NCBI RefSeq assembly: GCF_019973775.1
Contig: NZ_AP025032.1
Coordinates: 2,666,001 to 2,730,000, forward strand
Reading direction: 5' to 3'
Length of the DNA stretch: 64,000 nucleotides
Origin: Aureimonas sp. SA4125
GTDB taxonomy: Bacteria; Pseudomonadota; Alphaproteobacteria; Rhizobiales; Rhizobiaceae
The position numbers and the translations under genes were made by a program. The notes beneath the pieces were generated by a model. It searched no databases. It had not been told where the DNA came from and worked only from the letters and a program-made list of their open reading frames with translations. Positions 9,226 through 17,406 of this stretch are shown here, one piece after another (the stretch's first letter is position 1; each line of letters starts with the position of its first letter).

Positions 9226-9630
9226 GCACCTTGGTAATAAGCGCGGCCCGCCGCTCGGAAAGACTGTCCCCGAACGCGGAGCAGGCGTCCGGCAGTCCGA
9301 AGTCGCGCTCCCAGTCTGTCAAGCTGTCTACCAGCGTCGTCGCCCGCGCCTCGTAGGTCAACGCGAAAAGCCGGGTGTACAGGTTAGTGTAGGGCGAGAG
9401 CAGGGTGCGCATGAGCCCGGCCAGCGTCGTGGTCGTGCTGGCAGCAACGCCGTCCGGCGTCCCCCAAGCCGCTCCCCGCGGAAGCATGGCCAGGCCGCCG
9501 GGGAGGAGATCCTCGACGCTTGGGTCGGACAGCGCGTCGCCCGGCGCCGGCGGCGTCAGCTCGTCTGGCTCCAGCTCCGGCGCATAGACCGTTCGCGTGT
9601 TGAGGCCGGGATCACGCATAGAGCCCCTCC

Positions 9631-10713
9631 TCAGACATAGGTGACGGTGCCAAGGACCGGGATCTGCCCGCCCGTGAAGGAAACATCCGCCTCCGGCGCG
9701 ACCAGCGTGTGCCGCTCCTCTCCCGTCGCGGTCGAGATCGCTTCGGAGATCCATGACCGGGAGAGGATGAAGGGGTCGGCCGAGATGCCCGGCCGCGCCC
9801 GCGCGAGAAACGTCGCCCGCAGTCCCGCCTCGATCGCTGCCCGCACCGCCGGCGTATCGACGGCCAGCCCGGAGATCGTCACCGGCACCGCCACGGGTGC
9901 CGGGGCAATCACCGTCACGCCGTCGGCCCGGATCATCCGCCGAGCGTCGATCGCCGCCTGCACCGCCGCCACGTCGCCCGACGTCGGAATGAGGTTCGTG
10001 CGACCGGCAAACAGTACATAGACGGCGATGGTCCCGATGCCGCCGATGAAGGAATAGGCCCACGCCGCCACAACTCCTGGCACTTCCAGCGCAAACCGCT
10101 CGTAGTCCGGCAACGCCCCGCCCTGCGGCGGCCGCGCCTTGCGCTCGAGCGTCCGGGCCCGAAGGCTTTCGATGCCCTCGATATCGGCGCCGCCACCGAG
10201 CCCGCCCGCAGCCACGAGTGCCTCGTCGTTGAGACGCGGATAGAGCGAAGGATCTGCCAGAATGAGGACGGCCCCGGCATCCCGGTTGGTCACTGCCCCT
10301 GTCGCCTCCGCCAGCACGCTCGCCGTGTAGTTCCCGCTGATGTCGACGACAAAGCCCGTGGAGGTCAGGTAGCTGGTCCCGCCGGATAGAAAGCGGATAC
10401 CGGCGGGATAGGTCCCGCCCGCAGCGCCGGTGCCGGTGATTGCCCCCACGGACGCGGCCGCCGCCTTCTGGTAGATCCGATAGTCCGCCGCGTGCATGCG
10501 GATATGACCGATGTCGTCGGCCGTCGCGACAAAGAGCTGCCGGTAGACCCACTCGAACCGCAGTTCGTATTCGCGCGACAGAAGCGCCAGCACCTTGGCA
10601 ATGACATAGAGGACGTTCTGCCGGATCGAGGCGTCGGTGCCGCGCAGGTATTGCCGGAAGGCGCCGCGGATGGACGTGGAAATTTCGGCGAGGGTCCGGG
10701 TCTGATAGGCCAT
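9631..10713 (-). CDS. Baseplate J-like protein (Mu gp47 type)
   Basis: The 360-residue protein belongs to the baseplate wedge family typified by P2 gpJ and Mu gp47. It has an N-terminal helical region (SIRGAFRQYLRGTDASIRQNVLYVIAKVLALLSREYELRFEWVYRQLF). A glycine-rich beta region follows (GTYPAGIRFLSGGTSYLTSTGFVVDISG), and then the conserved C-terminal part (YVLFAGRTNLIPTSGDVAAVQAAIDARRMIRADGVTVIAPAPVAV). It begins immediately after the gp46 gene and precedes the broken gp48 gene, preserving Mu order. Confidence 0.93.
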   Translation of the reverse strand: MAYQTRTLAEISTSIRGAFRQYLRGTDASIRQNVLYVIAKVLALLSREYELRFEWVYRQLFVATADDIGHIRMHAADYRIYQKAAAASVGAITGTGAAGGTYPAGIRFLSGGTSYLTSTGFVVDISGNYTASVLAEATGAVTNRDAGAVLILADPSLYPRLNDEALVAAGGLGGGADIEGIESLRARTLERKARPPQGGALPDYERFALEVPGVVAAWAYSFIGGIGTIAVYVLFAGRTNLIPTSGDVAAVQAAIDARRMIRADGVTVIAPAPVAVPVTISGLAVDTPAVRAAIEAGLRATFLARARPGISADPFILSRSWISEAISTATGEERHTLVAPEADVSFTGGQIPVLGTVTYV

Positions 10714-11235
10714 TTACCGCGCTCCGGATTGGTCCCAGAGCACCGCAAACCGGCCCTGGTAAATGGCTGTGCCCGCGCGCCCATAGAGCGCAATGGCGAG
10801 GTCGAGCCGGTTCGCCGGACGATCAGCCGTGGCAGTGATGTCGATCCGCACCGCGACGCCTTGGTCGATCAGCGTCTGCAGCGCCTCTCGCGCAAAATCC
10901 TCGGCCATGAGCTCGATGCCCTCGCTGAGGGCCGAGCGGCGCAGCTGCCACAGCCTCGATCCTAGCGGCACTTCGCCAGGCTGCAGGTCAAAGCCGTCGC
11001 CGGGCCACCCCTTGTTGGTGTCGCCGTCGCGCAGCTCGGTCGCCTCGACGCGAATGTCGGTTTGCAGGCAGATGATCACGGCGGTGGCGATGGCGGCCCG
11101 AGAGACGAGCCCGCCTGGATTGACCGGATCACTGAGCGGCGAGATCGCGATGTCGCCGGTCTGCGACAGCGTATCCCAGATGAGGTCGGGCGAAAGCAGT
11201 GGCTCGCCGGTTTCGCCAAGAGGGACAATCCTCAT
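10714..11235 (-). CDS. Baseplate protein, Mu gp46 (W-like) family
   Basis: The 173-residue protein starts MRIVPLGETGEPLLSPDLIWDTLSQTGDIAI and contains AAIATAVIICLQTDIRVEATELRDGDTNKGWPGD. This is the GP46-type gpW/lysozyme-like baseplate wedge pattern, in which mid-20s to 60s residues form the conserved core. Its start overlaps the gp45 stop by 4 bp and its stop abuts the gp47 start. It is part of the co-translated baseplate operon. Confidence 0.88.
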   Translation of the reverse strand: MRIVPLGETGEPLLSPDLIWDTLSQTGDIAISPLSDPVNPGGLVSRAAIATAVIICLQTDIRVEATELRDGDTNKGWPGDGFDLQPGEVPLGSRLWQLRRSALSEGIELMAEDFAREALQTLIDQGVAVRIDITATADRPANRLDLAIALYGRAGTAIYQGRFAVLWDQSGAR

Positions 11236-11723
11236 AGCATCAGCACCTTGGTAGCGAGGTTTCCGACCTCGGCATGCCCCGCCGTGTCCAGCGTTCCCTG
11301 TGCCGACGCCGGACGAGACGCGGCGTCGCCGCCAAGCTTGACCAGGCCGTCGAGGACGATCAGCGGCGCCTGCAGACGGATCTCGGTGGCGTGGACGATC
11401 CGAAGCTTTGCCGCTACGACCGAGACGATGTTGCCGAGGTGGTCGTAGATCGCCGTCCCGCCCGCCGTCAGGTAATCACCCTTTGGCCGCAGCCCCGGGT
11501 TCTCGCCGCCGAGCACATAGGCCGCGTCGCGGTTTGCTCTGGACTGCATCAGGACGCCGATGCCACCCTTCACCGGATGCGAGGCAAAGCCGTGCGGCTC
11601 CGGCCGATGGACCTCGGCAAAGCCATCGGCGCCATAGCCCTTCCCGTCTACGAACTGCTGCCCCTTCCTATGCGCGACTGTGCCGTCGAGCTCGAACCGC
11701 GTCAGGCCGCTATCGGATGCCAT
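11232..11723 (-). CDS. Baseplate assembly/spike protein, Mu gp45 (gpV-like)
   Basis: The 163-residue protein carries GFASHPVKGGIGVLMQSRANRDAAYVLGGENPGLRPKGDYLTAGGTAIYDHLGNIVSV, typical of Mu gp45 spike proteins. The C-terminal repeated beta strands (LRIVHATEIRLQAPLIVLDGLVKLGG) would form the triple-stranded spike needle. Residues 1-60 would be the OB-fold. It pierces the outer membrane at the tail tip by analogy with Mu. I see no HxH iron motif at the very end. Confidence 0.85.
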   Translation of the reverse strand: MASDSGLTRFELDGTVAHRKGQQFVDGKGYGADGFAEVHRPEPHGFASHPVKGGIGVLMQSRANRDAAYVLGGENPGLRPKGDYLTAGGTAIYDHLGNIVSVVAAKLRIVHATEIRLQAPLIVLDGLVKLGGDAASRPASAQGTLDTAGHAEVGNLATKVLML

Positions 11724-11735
11724 GCTGTTCTCCGG

Positions 11736-12791
11736 TCAAAGCGTGTCGCGGAAGGTCGGGGTCGGCACCGCCGGGGCGCCCCAGCCTTTGGCGCTTTTGC
11801 CACGGGGATTCTCGCCGCCGAGCGCGCGAGGGTCCTTGCAGGTCAGCACCGCCTCGGTGCCGCCCTCGGAGTCCTGTCGAAGCGTCACGCTCGCGATGAT
11901 CATGTCCTGCTCGATGCCGAGCCAGTCGTCGCGGACCTCAATGAGGAAGTTCGGGGCGAACAGCTTTCCGCCCGCATCTCGCCAGCCCGGCACCGTAACT
12001 GAGCATTCCTTGGCCGCTCCGGCGGAGCGTTTGGCCTCCCATGCCGCCCGCTTCTTCATCCGGTCGGACGTCGCCTCGCCCTCATGGATCCGGATCAGCG
12101 GTCGCTTGCGCGTCGCCGTGCCCTTGGCCTCGGCTTCGGGCCTGAGGACGGCCGACGTCGTGCCATCCGAGGACTGGCCACGGACCTTGACCTCGGAGAA
12201 GTTCCCGCGGCCCGATAGCGTCCCACTCGCCGACTTGATGTTCAGCCCCCGCACCAACGCACCGGCATGTCGGCCCTCGGGCTTGTCTGTGAGCTTCAGC
12301 TTTCCCTTCGGCGTGTCGTAGATGAGCACGCCCTGCGCCCGTGCGTCGGTTTCCAACGTCTCGAAGAGCGTCTCGCCAGGCCGGACCTTGTGGAGCCGCT
12401 TCTTAAGGGTCTTCGCATCGCATTCGATCCCGATGCCCACCGTGTCGAACTCCTCGGCGATCTCCTTGAGGTCGCAGTCCTTCTTGAGACCCGTCGGGTG
12501 GTCGATTGAAGCCTCGGTAGCGTCGATCGTCCTCGACACGACCGTGACGGTGTAGGAACGGGTCTCCTCGTCGTGGCTGCCCTTCACGTCGCGGCTGTAA
12601 CCGGTCAGCGTGACCTCCCCCGAGACCGTGACAATGGCATCCTCGTCTTCCTCGCAAGGCACGCCGGGACCGTTGTAGGCCACGTCGAAGCTTGCCTCTC
12701 GAACGGCATCGGTCGCCTGCATCGTCAGCGTGCAGGAGACGTGCGAGAGCACCCTCCCCCCGACGGTCAGCACCACGGTTTCCAGCGCCAT
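11736..12791 (-). CDS. Baseplate hub protein, Mu gp44 (gpP) family
   Basis: The 351-residue protein starts MALETVVLTVGGRVLSHVSCTLTMQATDAVREASFDVAY. It continues with the hub-type beta domains, including VSGEVTLTGYSRDVKGSHDEETRSYTVTVVSRTIDATEASIDHP, as in Mu gp44. The central KLHKVRPGETLFETLETDARAQGVLIYDTPKGKLKLT matches the LysM-like portion of late-control/hub proteins. It is placed between gpN and gp45 as in Mu. It would form the trimeric hub under the tube. Confidence 0.9.
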   Translation of the reverse strand: MALETVVLTVGGRVLSHVSCTLTMQATDAVREASFDVAYNGPGVPCEEDEDAIVTVSGEVTLTGYSRDVKGSHDEETRSYTVTVVSRTIDATEASIDHPTGLKKDCDLKEIAEEFDTVGIGIECDAKTLKKRLHKVRPGETLFETLETDARAQGVLIYDTPKGKLKLTDKPEGRHAGALVRGLNIKSASGTLSGRGNFSEVKVRGQSSDGTTSAVLRPEAEAKGTATRKRPLIRIHEGEATSDRMKKRAAWEAKRSAGAAKECSVTVPGWRDAGGKLFAPNFLIEVRDDWLGIEQDMIIASVTLRQDSEGGTEAVLTCKDPRALGGENPRGKSAKGWGAPAVPTPTFRDTL

Positions 12792-12792
12792 G

Positions 12793-13374
12793 TCAGCTGG
12801 CCAGCGCTTCGAGCACGATCGGCATCACCATGGACGTGCCCGTGCGATTGCGCTGCACGAGCTCCCGCCCCCGGTCTGGATCGCCGTAGAGATCCCAGGC
12901 CAGGAGCGACGAGGGCAGCGAGACGCCCGTCTCGACCCGCACCAGCGGCGACCGTGTCGCAGCGATGGCCGAGATCTCCGTCGCTGCCTGGCCGACAAGG
13001 CGAACGACGAAGGCCAGAACGTCCGGGCCCGCCTCTGTCCCGGCCGCGCCATACACGGGCTCCGCCGCAGCTGAGAGCGCAGCGCGCCCGGCCTGTGCAT
13101 CCTGACGGGAGGGATAGTCCACCCGCACGGCCGCAAAGCACCGGGCGACCAGGGCGCCAATCGCCTCGGTGGCCGTCAGTCCGGACAGCCCGTCGAGCGC
13201 CAGGATCAATCCTTCCGGATCGTCCGCCGCCTCGCCGAGCACCCGGCACGCCGTCAGGCAGGACATCGCCGCCTCTGCACCCGTCAGACCGACACCCACC
13301 GCCAGGCCACGCGCCGAAGCGAGATCGTCCGCGTCGAGTACGAAGCGGTCGACGAGATTGACCAGCCAGATCAT
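12793..13374 (-). CDS. C-terminal part of Mu gpN-like tail/DNA-circulation protein
   Basis: The 193-residue product resembles the C-terminal half of Mu gpN, ending in AATRSPLVRVETGVSLPSSLLAWDLYGDPDRGRELVQRNRTGTSMVMPIVLEALAS, the usual tail of that family. In Mu this is one polypeptide with the N-terminal DNA_circ_N domain; here that domain is the separate upstream gene. The two overlap by one base in TGATG, so they are translationally coupled. The split could be genuine gene fission or a mutation. Confidence 0.8.
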   Translation of the reverse strand: MIWLVNLVDRFVLDADDLASARGLAVGVGLTGAEAAMSCLTACRVLGEAADDPEGLILALDGLSGLTATEAIGALVARCFAAVRVDYPSRQDAQAGRAALSAAAEPVYGAAGTEAGPDVLAFVVRLVGQAATEISAIAATRSPLVRVETGVSLPSSLLAWDLYGDPDRGRELVQRNRTGTSMVMPIVLEALAS

Positions 13375-13835
13375 CAGAACGCTCCGGCAAGGGCGGCGCC
13401 GACGGCGCCAAGTGCATTAGCCATGGTCCCGCGCATTGCGCCCAGCGCCGACGCGGCTGCGCCACCGGGACCGCCGGCTGTGACGAAGGCGAGGTCGTAG
13501 GTGATCACGCCGTTCTTGTTCTTTCGCCGATTGCGCCGGCACCCCTCGCAGTAGACGAGCTGCGACGGGTCCATCGGTAGCCGCAGCACCGCCGGACCGT
13601 CGGTTGCGCAGGCTCGCTCGAGCGCCAGTCCCTCGATGTCGGCAAGATCGCTAGCGACATAGGCCGAGACCGTGAAGCGCGTGGCGCGCCGGCCCATGTC
13701 CTCGACGACAGGCACGTTGCCGCCTGAGATCTCGTGCACAGCCACCCTGCGGCCGACTTCCGGACCGTCCTCGTCGACCCAGAAGCGCACGCCACGAAAG
13801 GAGGCTCGCCGGAAGGCCGAAGACCAGTCGCGCAT
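13374..13835 (-). CDS. N-terminal part of Mu gpN-like protein (DNA_circ_N domain)
   Basis: The 153-residue protein starts MRDWSSAFRRASFRGVRFWVDEDGPEVGRRVAVHEISGGNVPVVEDMGRRATRFTVSAYVASD, a textbook DNA-circulation N-terminal domain of Mu gpN. It continues through ALERACATDGPAVLRLPMDPSQLVYCEGCRRNRRKNKNG. A hydrophobic glycine/alanine-rich tail (GGPGGAAASALGAMRGTMANALGAVGAALAGAF) ends the ORF. It lies between the tape measure and the C-terminal half of gpN. Confidence 0.85.
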   Translation of the reverse strand: MRDWSSAFRRASFRGVRFWVDEDGPEVGRRVAVHEISGGNVPVVEDMGRRATRFTVSAYVASDLADIEGLALERACATDGPAVLRLPMDPSQLVYCEGCRRNRRKNKNGVITYDLAFVTAGGPGGAAASALGAMRGTMANALGAVGAALAGAF

Positions 13836-13838
13836 CGC

Positions 13839-16559
13839 TTACCCCCCTGCCTTGCCTGCGTCCGGCATAGTCGTCGCCGGCGCGCGGTTGGCCGCCGGTA
13901 GTGCCGCCGGCATGCGCGGTGCCGCCGGGACTTTCACATTGGCGTTGAACGCCTGCGCCATGGCCGCGCCTGCAGCGGCCGCATGGCTCGTCAACCCCGC
14001 GCCGGCTGCCGCTGCGAGGGCTTGGCCCGCCTGTTGTCCCTGTGTCGGCAGCTGCGCCCCGCTCTGGTCGATCGCCGCCTGCGCATCCCGTCCGCCCTGG
14101 GCGACCGTCTCGCCGCTCTGCGCGATCGACTGCGCCCCGGCCTCCATCGCCTGGCGCAATGCGTCCGGGTCGACCTCGTCGGTGACGTCCTGTCCGGTGG
14201 TGCCAGGCTGGAAGGACTGCCCCTCGGAATTGAGCAATCCGCCGTACTGCTGGCGCATTGCCGCCATTGACGCCATGTCCGCCTCGCGGGCGCTAACGAC
14301 CGGAGCGGTCAGTCCCCAATTCGGCGCGATCGGGCTCGGTGCGGGCATCAGTTCAGCGATGTTGTCGACGAGAACCGGCATCGGACTCGGCATTCCCGCA
14401 GTGACAGGCTCGGGGAAAGGCTGCACTGTCGCAACCGGCGTGTCGGAATAGGCGCCGGTGCCGAAGTCGGCGGGGCGATCACTTGATTTGAGGGTCGGAA
14501 GCGGCGCGGGCTCTTGCACCCGCAACACCATTGTGTCCGGCAGTGGCGCGGGCGTGACCACTTGCTGCGGAGGCAGCAAAGCGACTTTCGCTGCGCGGGG
14601 TTTCTCCTGGCTCTGGGAAAACACTTCCGGATCCGACCCGCGCAGCGCCCGAAGCGCATGAAGCGATGCAGCTTCCGCTTCCCGCGCCCCTATTACGGGT
14701 GCCGTCACCGGGGTCCGAGCCAATGGCGTGGCAACAGGCGCGGCGCGCGGCTCGACGAGTGTAGTCGGCATGAGTGCGTCGACGTTGTCGACAATGACCG
14801 GCACCGGGCCGGTCAACTCGGATCGAAGCGCCGAAGCACCGTCCTCGGGTGCCCGCGACGGAGCATCGGGCTCCGGGCGCCAGTGGGGTGTTGGAATTGC
14901 CTCTGTCTTGTGGCCGAGGTCGCCCTCCGGCTGCGCGAACGTTGGCACGACGGGATTGTAGCGGATGGGCGGGTAGACGATCCGGCCCGGCATCTGATCC
15001 GGGCTGTCTGTCGCCCCCGCGAGAAACTTTGTCAGGCCGGGGAAAAGCCCGCCATCCATCGCGCCTTTGTTCAGTCGGCCCGTCTCCGGATTAACGGTGG
15101 CTCCAATGACATCGGCAGCGGCCTGCTTGTTGCCGGACATGACCTTGAACAGATCGCTGTTCTCGACTTTGTTGACGCCGGCGGCAACATCGTTCACCGC
15201 GCCGGCAAGATCGTGAAAGAAGACGAAAATCGCCGAGTCACCGGTGTTCATGCCAAGCAGCTCGGTGATCTTTGACCCGAGGTCGGAGACCGCCTCCTGC
15301 GCCTTATCAATCTCCTCCCAATCGAGGTCGCCTTTGAACGCCTTCAGCCCCTTGTTGATCTCGCCGACGGTGTACTTGACACCCTCCATGGTGGCCTTCA
15401 GAGCCGGCATTCCCATGTCGCCTATGTCAATCGCGGTCGTGGAGATCGTGTTCTTCATCAGCTGCCACTGCGACCAGAAATCATCAAGTTTCAGGCTGTA
15501 GGACTTGTCGAGCGATCCGAACCATTCCGCTTCGTTGCCGGCCAGCTTCAGGTTTCGGTGGTACTCGTCGGCGCCTTTGGCCAGCCGCAGAACCTCGTCC
15601 GAAAATCCAGCCCCCAGCAGCCCATTGAGGTTCTCGACAGCGTTGAATTTGTCCATTTCGCCGACTTTGTCGAGAAACAGCATCAAGGCTTCGTTCGGGT
15701 CATCCTTCAACAGCTTCTGAAATTTCGTCGTGTCCTTGACGATGTTTCTCAGCGACTGCTCCGCCTTATCGGAGCCTGGAGCCAGCAGCTTGCCGCTCAG
15801 GGTGTTCATGGCGCGGGAGGCGACTTCAGCCGGCATTTTCAGATTGAGCAAGGTTGCGCCGAGGGCCGCAACTTGTTGCTGGGATTGCCCGAAGAGCTTC
15901 AAGGAAGCGCCGGACCGATCAATGAAGTCGACGATGTCCTTCTCGTCGCTGATGCCGCTGTCAGCCAGCGAGTTGATCAGGTCGAACAGCTTCGACACCT
16001 CGGCCGTGTCGATCTTGAACGCGGTCTTGAACCCGGCAGCGGCGTTGCCGACGTCTTCCGACGACATCTCGAAAGCGTCGGCCGCCTTGGCGGAAAGGGT
16101 GGCAAAATCCTTCAGCTGGTCGATCGGGAGACCAGCCGCCGCACCCCGCTCATAGGCCCCCATGATGTCCTCGATGGACACAGCTAAACTGCCGGATGTC
16201 GCCAGAGTCTTGATCTCATTGCCGAGACCGGCCATCTGCTCGCTGGTCAGTCCCGCCTTTTTCTGGATGCCTGTCAGTCGGGACTCAAAGTCGGCGGCCT
16301 GCGTCACGATCTCCTTGGCCGCTGCACCCGTGGCCAGTGCGCCAACGACGCGGCCGTAGCCGAGCATTGCCGTCTCGGCCCGATGCGTGCTGGCCGCGAC
16401 CCGATCAAAGCGACTCGCTTGGGCTGCCGCCTCCTGCGCCCGGCTGACCTGCCTCGCCTTCTTGTTGATCTTGTCCAGGCTGCCGCTGACCTGGTTGAAC
16501 GCTTTGAGAGTCTGGTTCTCGGCCTTCAGCCGGAGAAGTGCCTCGATTGTCTTTGCCAT
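13839..16559 (-). CDS. Phage tail tape measure protein (TP901-type core)
   Basis: At 906 residues this is the longest gene of the tail cluster. The N-terminus is coiled-coil (LLRLKAENQTLKAFNQVSGSLDKINKKARQVSRAQEAAAQ). It is followed by the TP901 core (IVTQAADFESRLTGIQKKAGLTSEQMAGLGNEIKTLATSGSLAVSIEDIMGAYERGAAAGLP). Residues 500-800 are proline/alanine-rich and probably disordered, and alanine-rich hydrophobic helices occur near the end. It directly follows the frameshifted tail-assembly chaperone, as in most tailed phages. Its length sets tail length. Confidence 0.95.
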   Translation of the reverse strand: MAKTIEALLRLKAENQTLKAFNQVSGSLDKINKKARQVSRAQEAAAQASRFDRVAASTHRAETAMLGYGRVVGALATGAAAKEIVTQAADFESRLTGIQKKAGLTSEQMAGLGNEIKTLATSGSLAVSIEDIMGAYERGAAAGLPIDQLKDFATLSAKAADAFEMSSEDVGNAAAGFKTAFKIDTAEVSKLFDLINSLADSGISDEKDIVDFIDRSGASLKLFGQSQQQVAALGATLLNLKMPAEVASRAMNTLSGKLLAPGSDKAEQSLRNIVKDTTKFQKLLKDDPNEALMLFLDKVGEMDKFNAVENLNGLLGAGFSDEVLRLAKGADEYHRNLKLAGNEAEWFGSLDKSYSLKLDDFWSQWQLMKNTISTTAIDIGDMGMPALKATMEGVKYTVGEINKGLKAFKGDLDWEEIDKAQEAVSDLGSKITELLGMNTGDSAIFVFFHDLAGAVNDVAAGVNKVENSDLFKVMSGNKQAAADVIGATVNPETGRLNKGAMDGGLFPGLTKFLAGATDSPDQMPGRIVYPPIRYNPVVPTFAQPEGDLGHKTEAIPTPHWRPEPDAPSRAPEDGASALRSELTGPVPVIVDNVDALMPTTLVEPRAAPVATPLARTPVTAPVIGAREAEAASLHALRALRGSDPEVFSQSQEKPRAAKVALLPPQQVVTPAPLPDTMVLRVQEPAPLPTLKSSDRPADFGTGAYSDTPVATVQPFPEPVTAGMPSPMPVLVDNIAELMPAPSPIAPNWGLTAPVVSAREADMASMAAMRQQYGGLLNSEGQSFQPGTTGQDVTDEVDPDALRQAMEAGAQSIAQSGETVAQGGRDAQAAIDQSGAQLPTQGQQAGQALAAAAGAGLTSHAAAAGAAMAQAFNANVKVPAAPRMPAALPAANRAPATTMPDAGKAGG

Positions 16560-16601
16560 GATGGAAATACTCGCCTTCCCGATCGGCGAAGAGGCGCGCC
16601 G

Positions 16602-17023
16602 CTATTGCTTCCTCTTCGGCTGCCGCCTGTGCCACCCGATGGCCCGGTCGTACCACCAGCCGATCCCGTCGAAGGTCAGCTCTTCGACCCGTCCCGCGTC
16701 CCATCCAAGCCGGAAGACGAGCTCGTCGGCCTGGTAAAGAGCGGACTCGCGGCCGTAAAAAAACCCTTCACCGCGATTTCGATTGCGTCGGCGTCAGCGA
16801 GGTCGAGGAGGTCCAGCGCGCCGGGTGCCGTAGGCTTGCTCTGCAACCGCGTCACATAGGCCCAGAGCGCCGTGTCGTCCCAGATGACAAGCCCGCGCTG
16901 GACCTCATAGAGGGGACCGACGTCTCGCCGGTCCTTCAGCTTCGGCTCGCGCAGCACGACCGCGTCGAAGGGTTCGGTGCCGTGGTCGTAGCTGCGCGAG
17001 AGCTTGATGAGGATGTCGGCCAT
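16602..17023 (-). CDS. Tail assembly chaperone, predicted -1 frameshift product (G-T fusion type)
   Basis: The zero frame reads GGT TTT TTT ACG at 16765-16754. A -1 slip on T TTT TTT continues as TAC GGC CGC and stays open to a TAG at 16604-16602, just before the tape-measure start at 16559. The fusion would be about 140 residues with the tail YGRESALYQADELVFRLGWD...FDGIGWWYDRAIGW, tryptophan-rich and protein-like. Frameshifted chaperones immediately upstream of the tape measure are conserved in tailed phages. I see this in the bases; efficiency is unknown. Confidence 0.78.
16676..17023 (-). CDS. Tail assembly chaperone, zero-frame product (Mu gp41-like)
   Basis: The 115-residue protein starts MADILIKLSRSYDHGTEPFDAVVLREPKLKDRRDVGPLYEVQRG, the Mu gp41/tail-assembly family. 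It starts inside the stop of the tube gene (TGATG). By analogy with lambda gpG it would hold the tape measure during tail assembly. A T7 slippery run near codons 87-89 (16757-16763) allows production of a longer product described separately. The last about 26 residues after the slip site are probably just the zero-frame tail. Confidence 0.87.
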   Translation of the reverse strand: MADILIKLSRSYDHGTEPFDAVVLREPKLKDRRDVGPLYEVQRGLVIWDDTALWAYVTRLQSKPTAPGALDLLDLADADAIEIAVKGFFTAASPLFTRPTSSSSGLDGTRDGSKS

Positions 17024-17394
17024 CACGCTGTCCTGACATACTTCTCGGCGTCGACCATCAGGCCGGTGACCTCGCCGTTGGTTCGGTCCTGGGAGACGTC
17101 GCCGGTGATCATCGCGGCGCCGAACATGTGGCTGACGCCGGTGAAGTCTTCGACGATGTAGATGTCCTGCCGCGGCGCCCGCAGAAGCGTGTCGAAGTTC
17201 TCGCCGGTGTCCTCGATCGTAAGTTCCGCCCGGCGTGAACGCAGGGTCGCAACGCGCGAGACGCTGCCGTTCTGGTTGGTCACCACCTCGGTCGAGAGAC
17301 CCGCGGTGTTGAGCTTGACGGCCGCCCGGAGAACCAGCGCCGTGCCATCGGCGAGACGCATCCGCATCTCGCCGCCGAAGTCGTTTCCGGCCAT
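17023..17394 (-). CDS. Phage tail tube protein (Mu gpM type)
   Basis: The 123-residue protein (MAGNDFGGEMRMRLADGTALVLRAAVKLNTAGLSTEVVTNQNGSVSRVATLRSRRAELTIED) matches the short Mu-like contractile-tail tube family in size and beta-rich character. It lies between the sheath and the tail chaperone genes, the canonical position. Hexamers would form the inner tube through which DNA passes. Confidence 0.9.
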   Translation of the reverse strand: MAGNDFGGEMRMRLADGTALVLRAAVKLNTAGLSTEVVTNQNGSVSRVATLRSRRAELTIEDTGENFDTLLRAPRQDIYIVEDFTGVSHMFGAAMITGDVSQDRTNGEVTGLMVDAEKYVRTA

Positions 17395-17406
17395 GTGTCA
17401 GTCTCC

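Larger units (their letters stand above)
7522..9619 (-). pseudogene. Mu gp48/YmfQ-like baseplate protein gene, split by IS256
   Basis: The first part (9619 down to 9226) encodes MRDPGLNTRTVYAPEL...GLAMLPRGAAWGT...RLFALTYEARATTLVDSLTDWERDFGLPD, the signature of the DUF2313/YmfQ (Mu gp48) tail family. Removing the IS and one copy of its 9-bp duplication joins it in frame (ALITKVRSVATITPQDF) to the second part ending at 7522. The original protein is then 237 residues. The second part includes a cysteine-rich stretch (FECGFSECGG ... CGESECG). The break should abolish baseplate completion. Neighbours are gp47 upstream and the fibre downstream. Confidence 0.93.
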
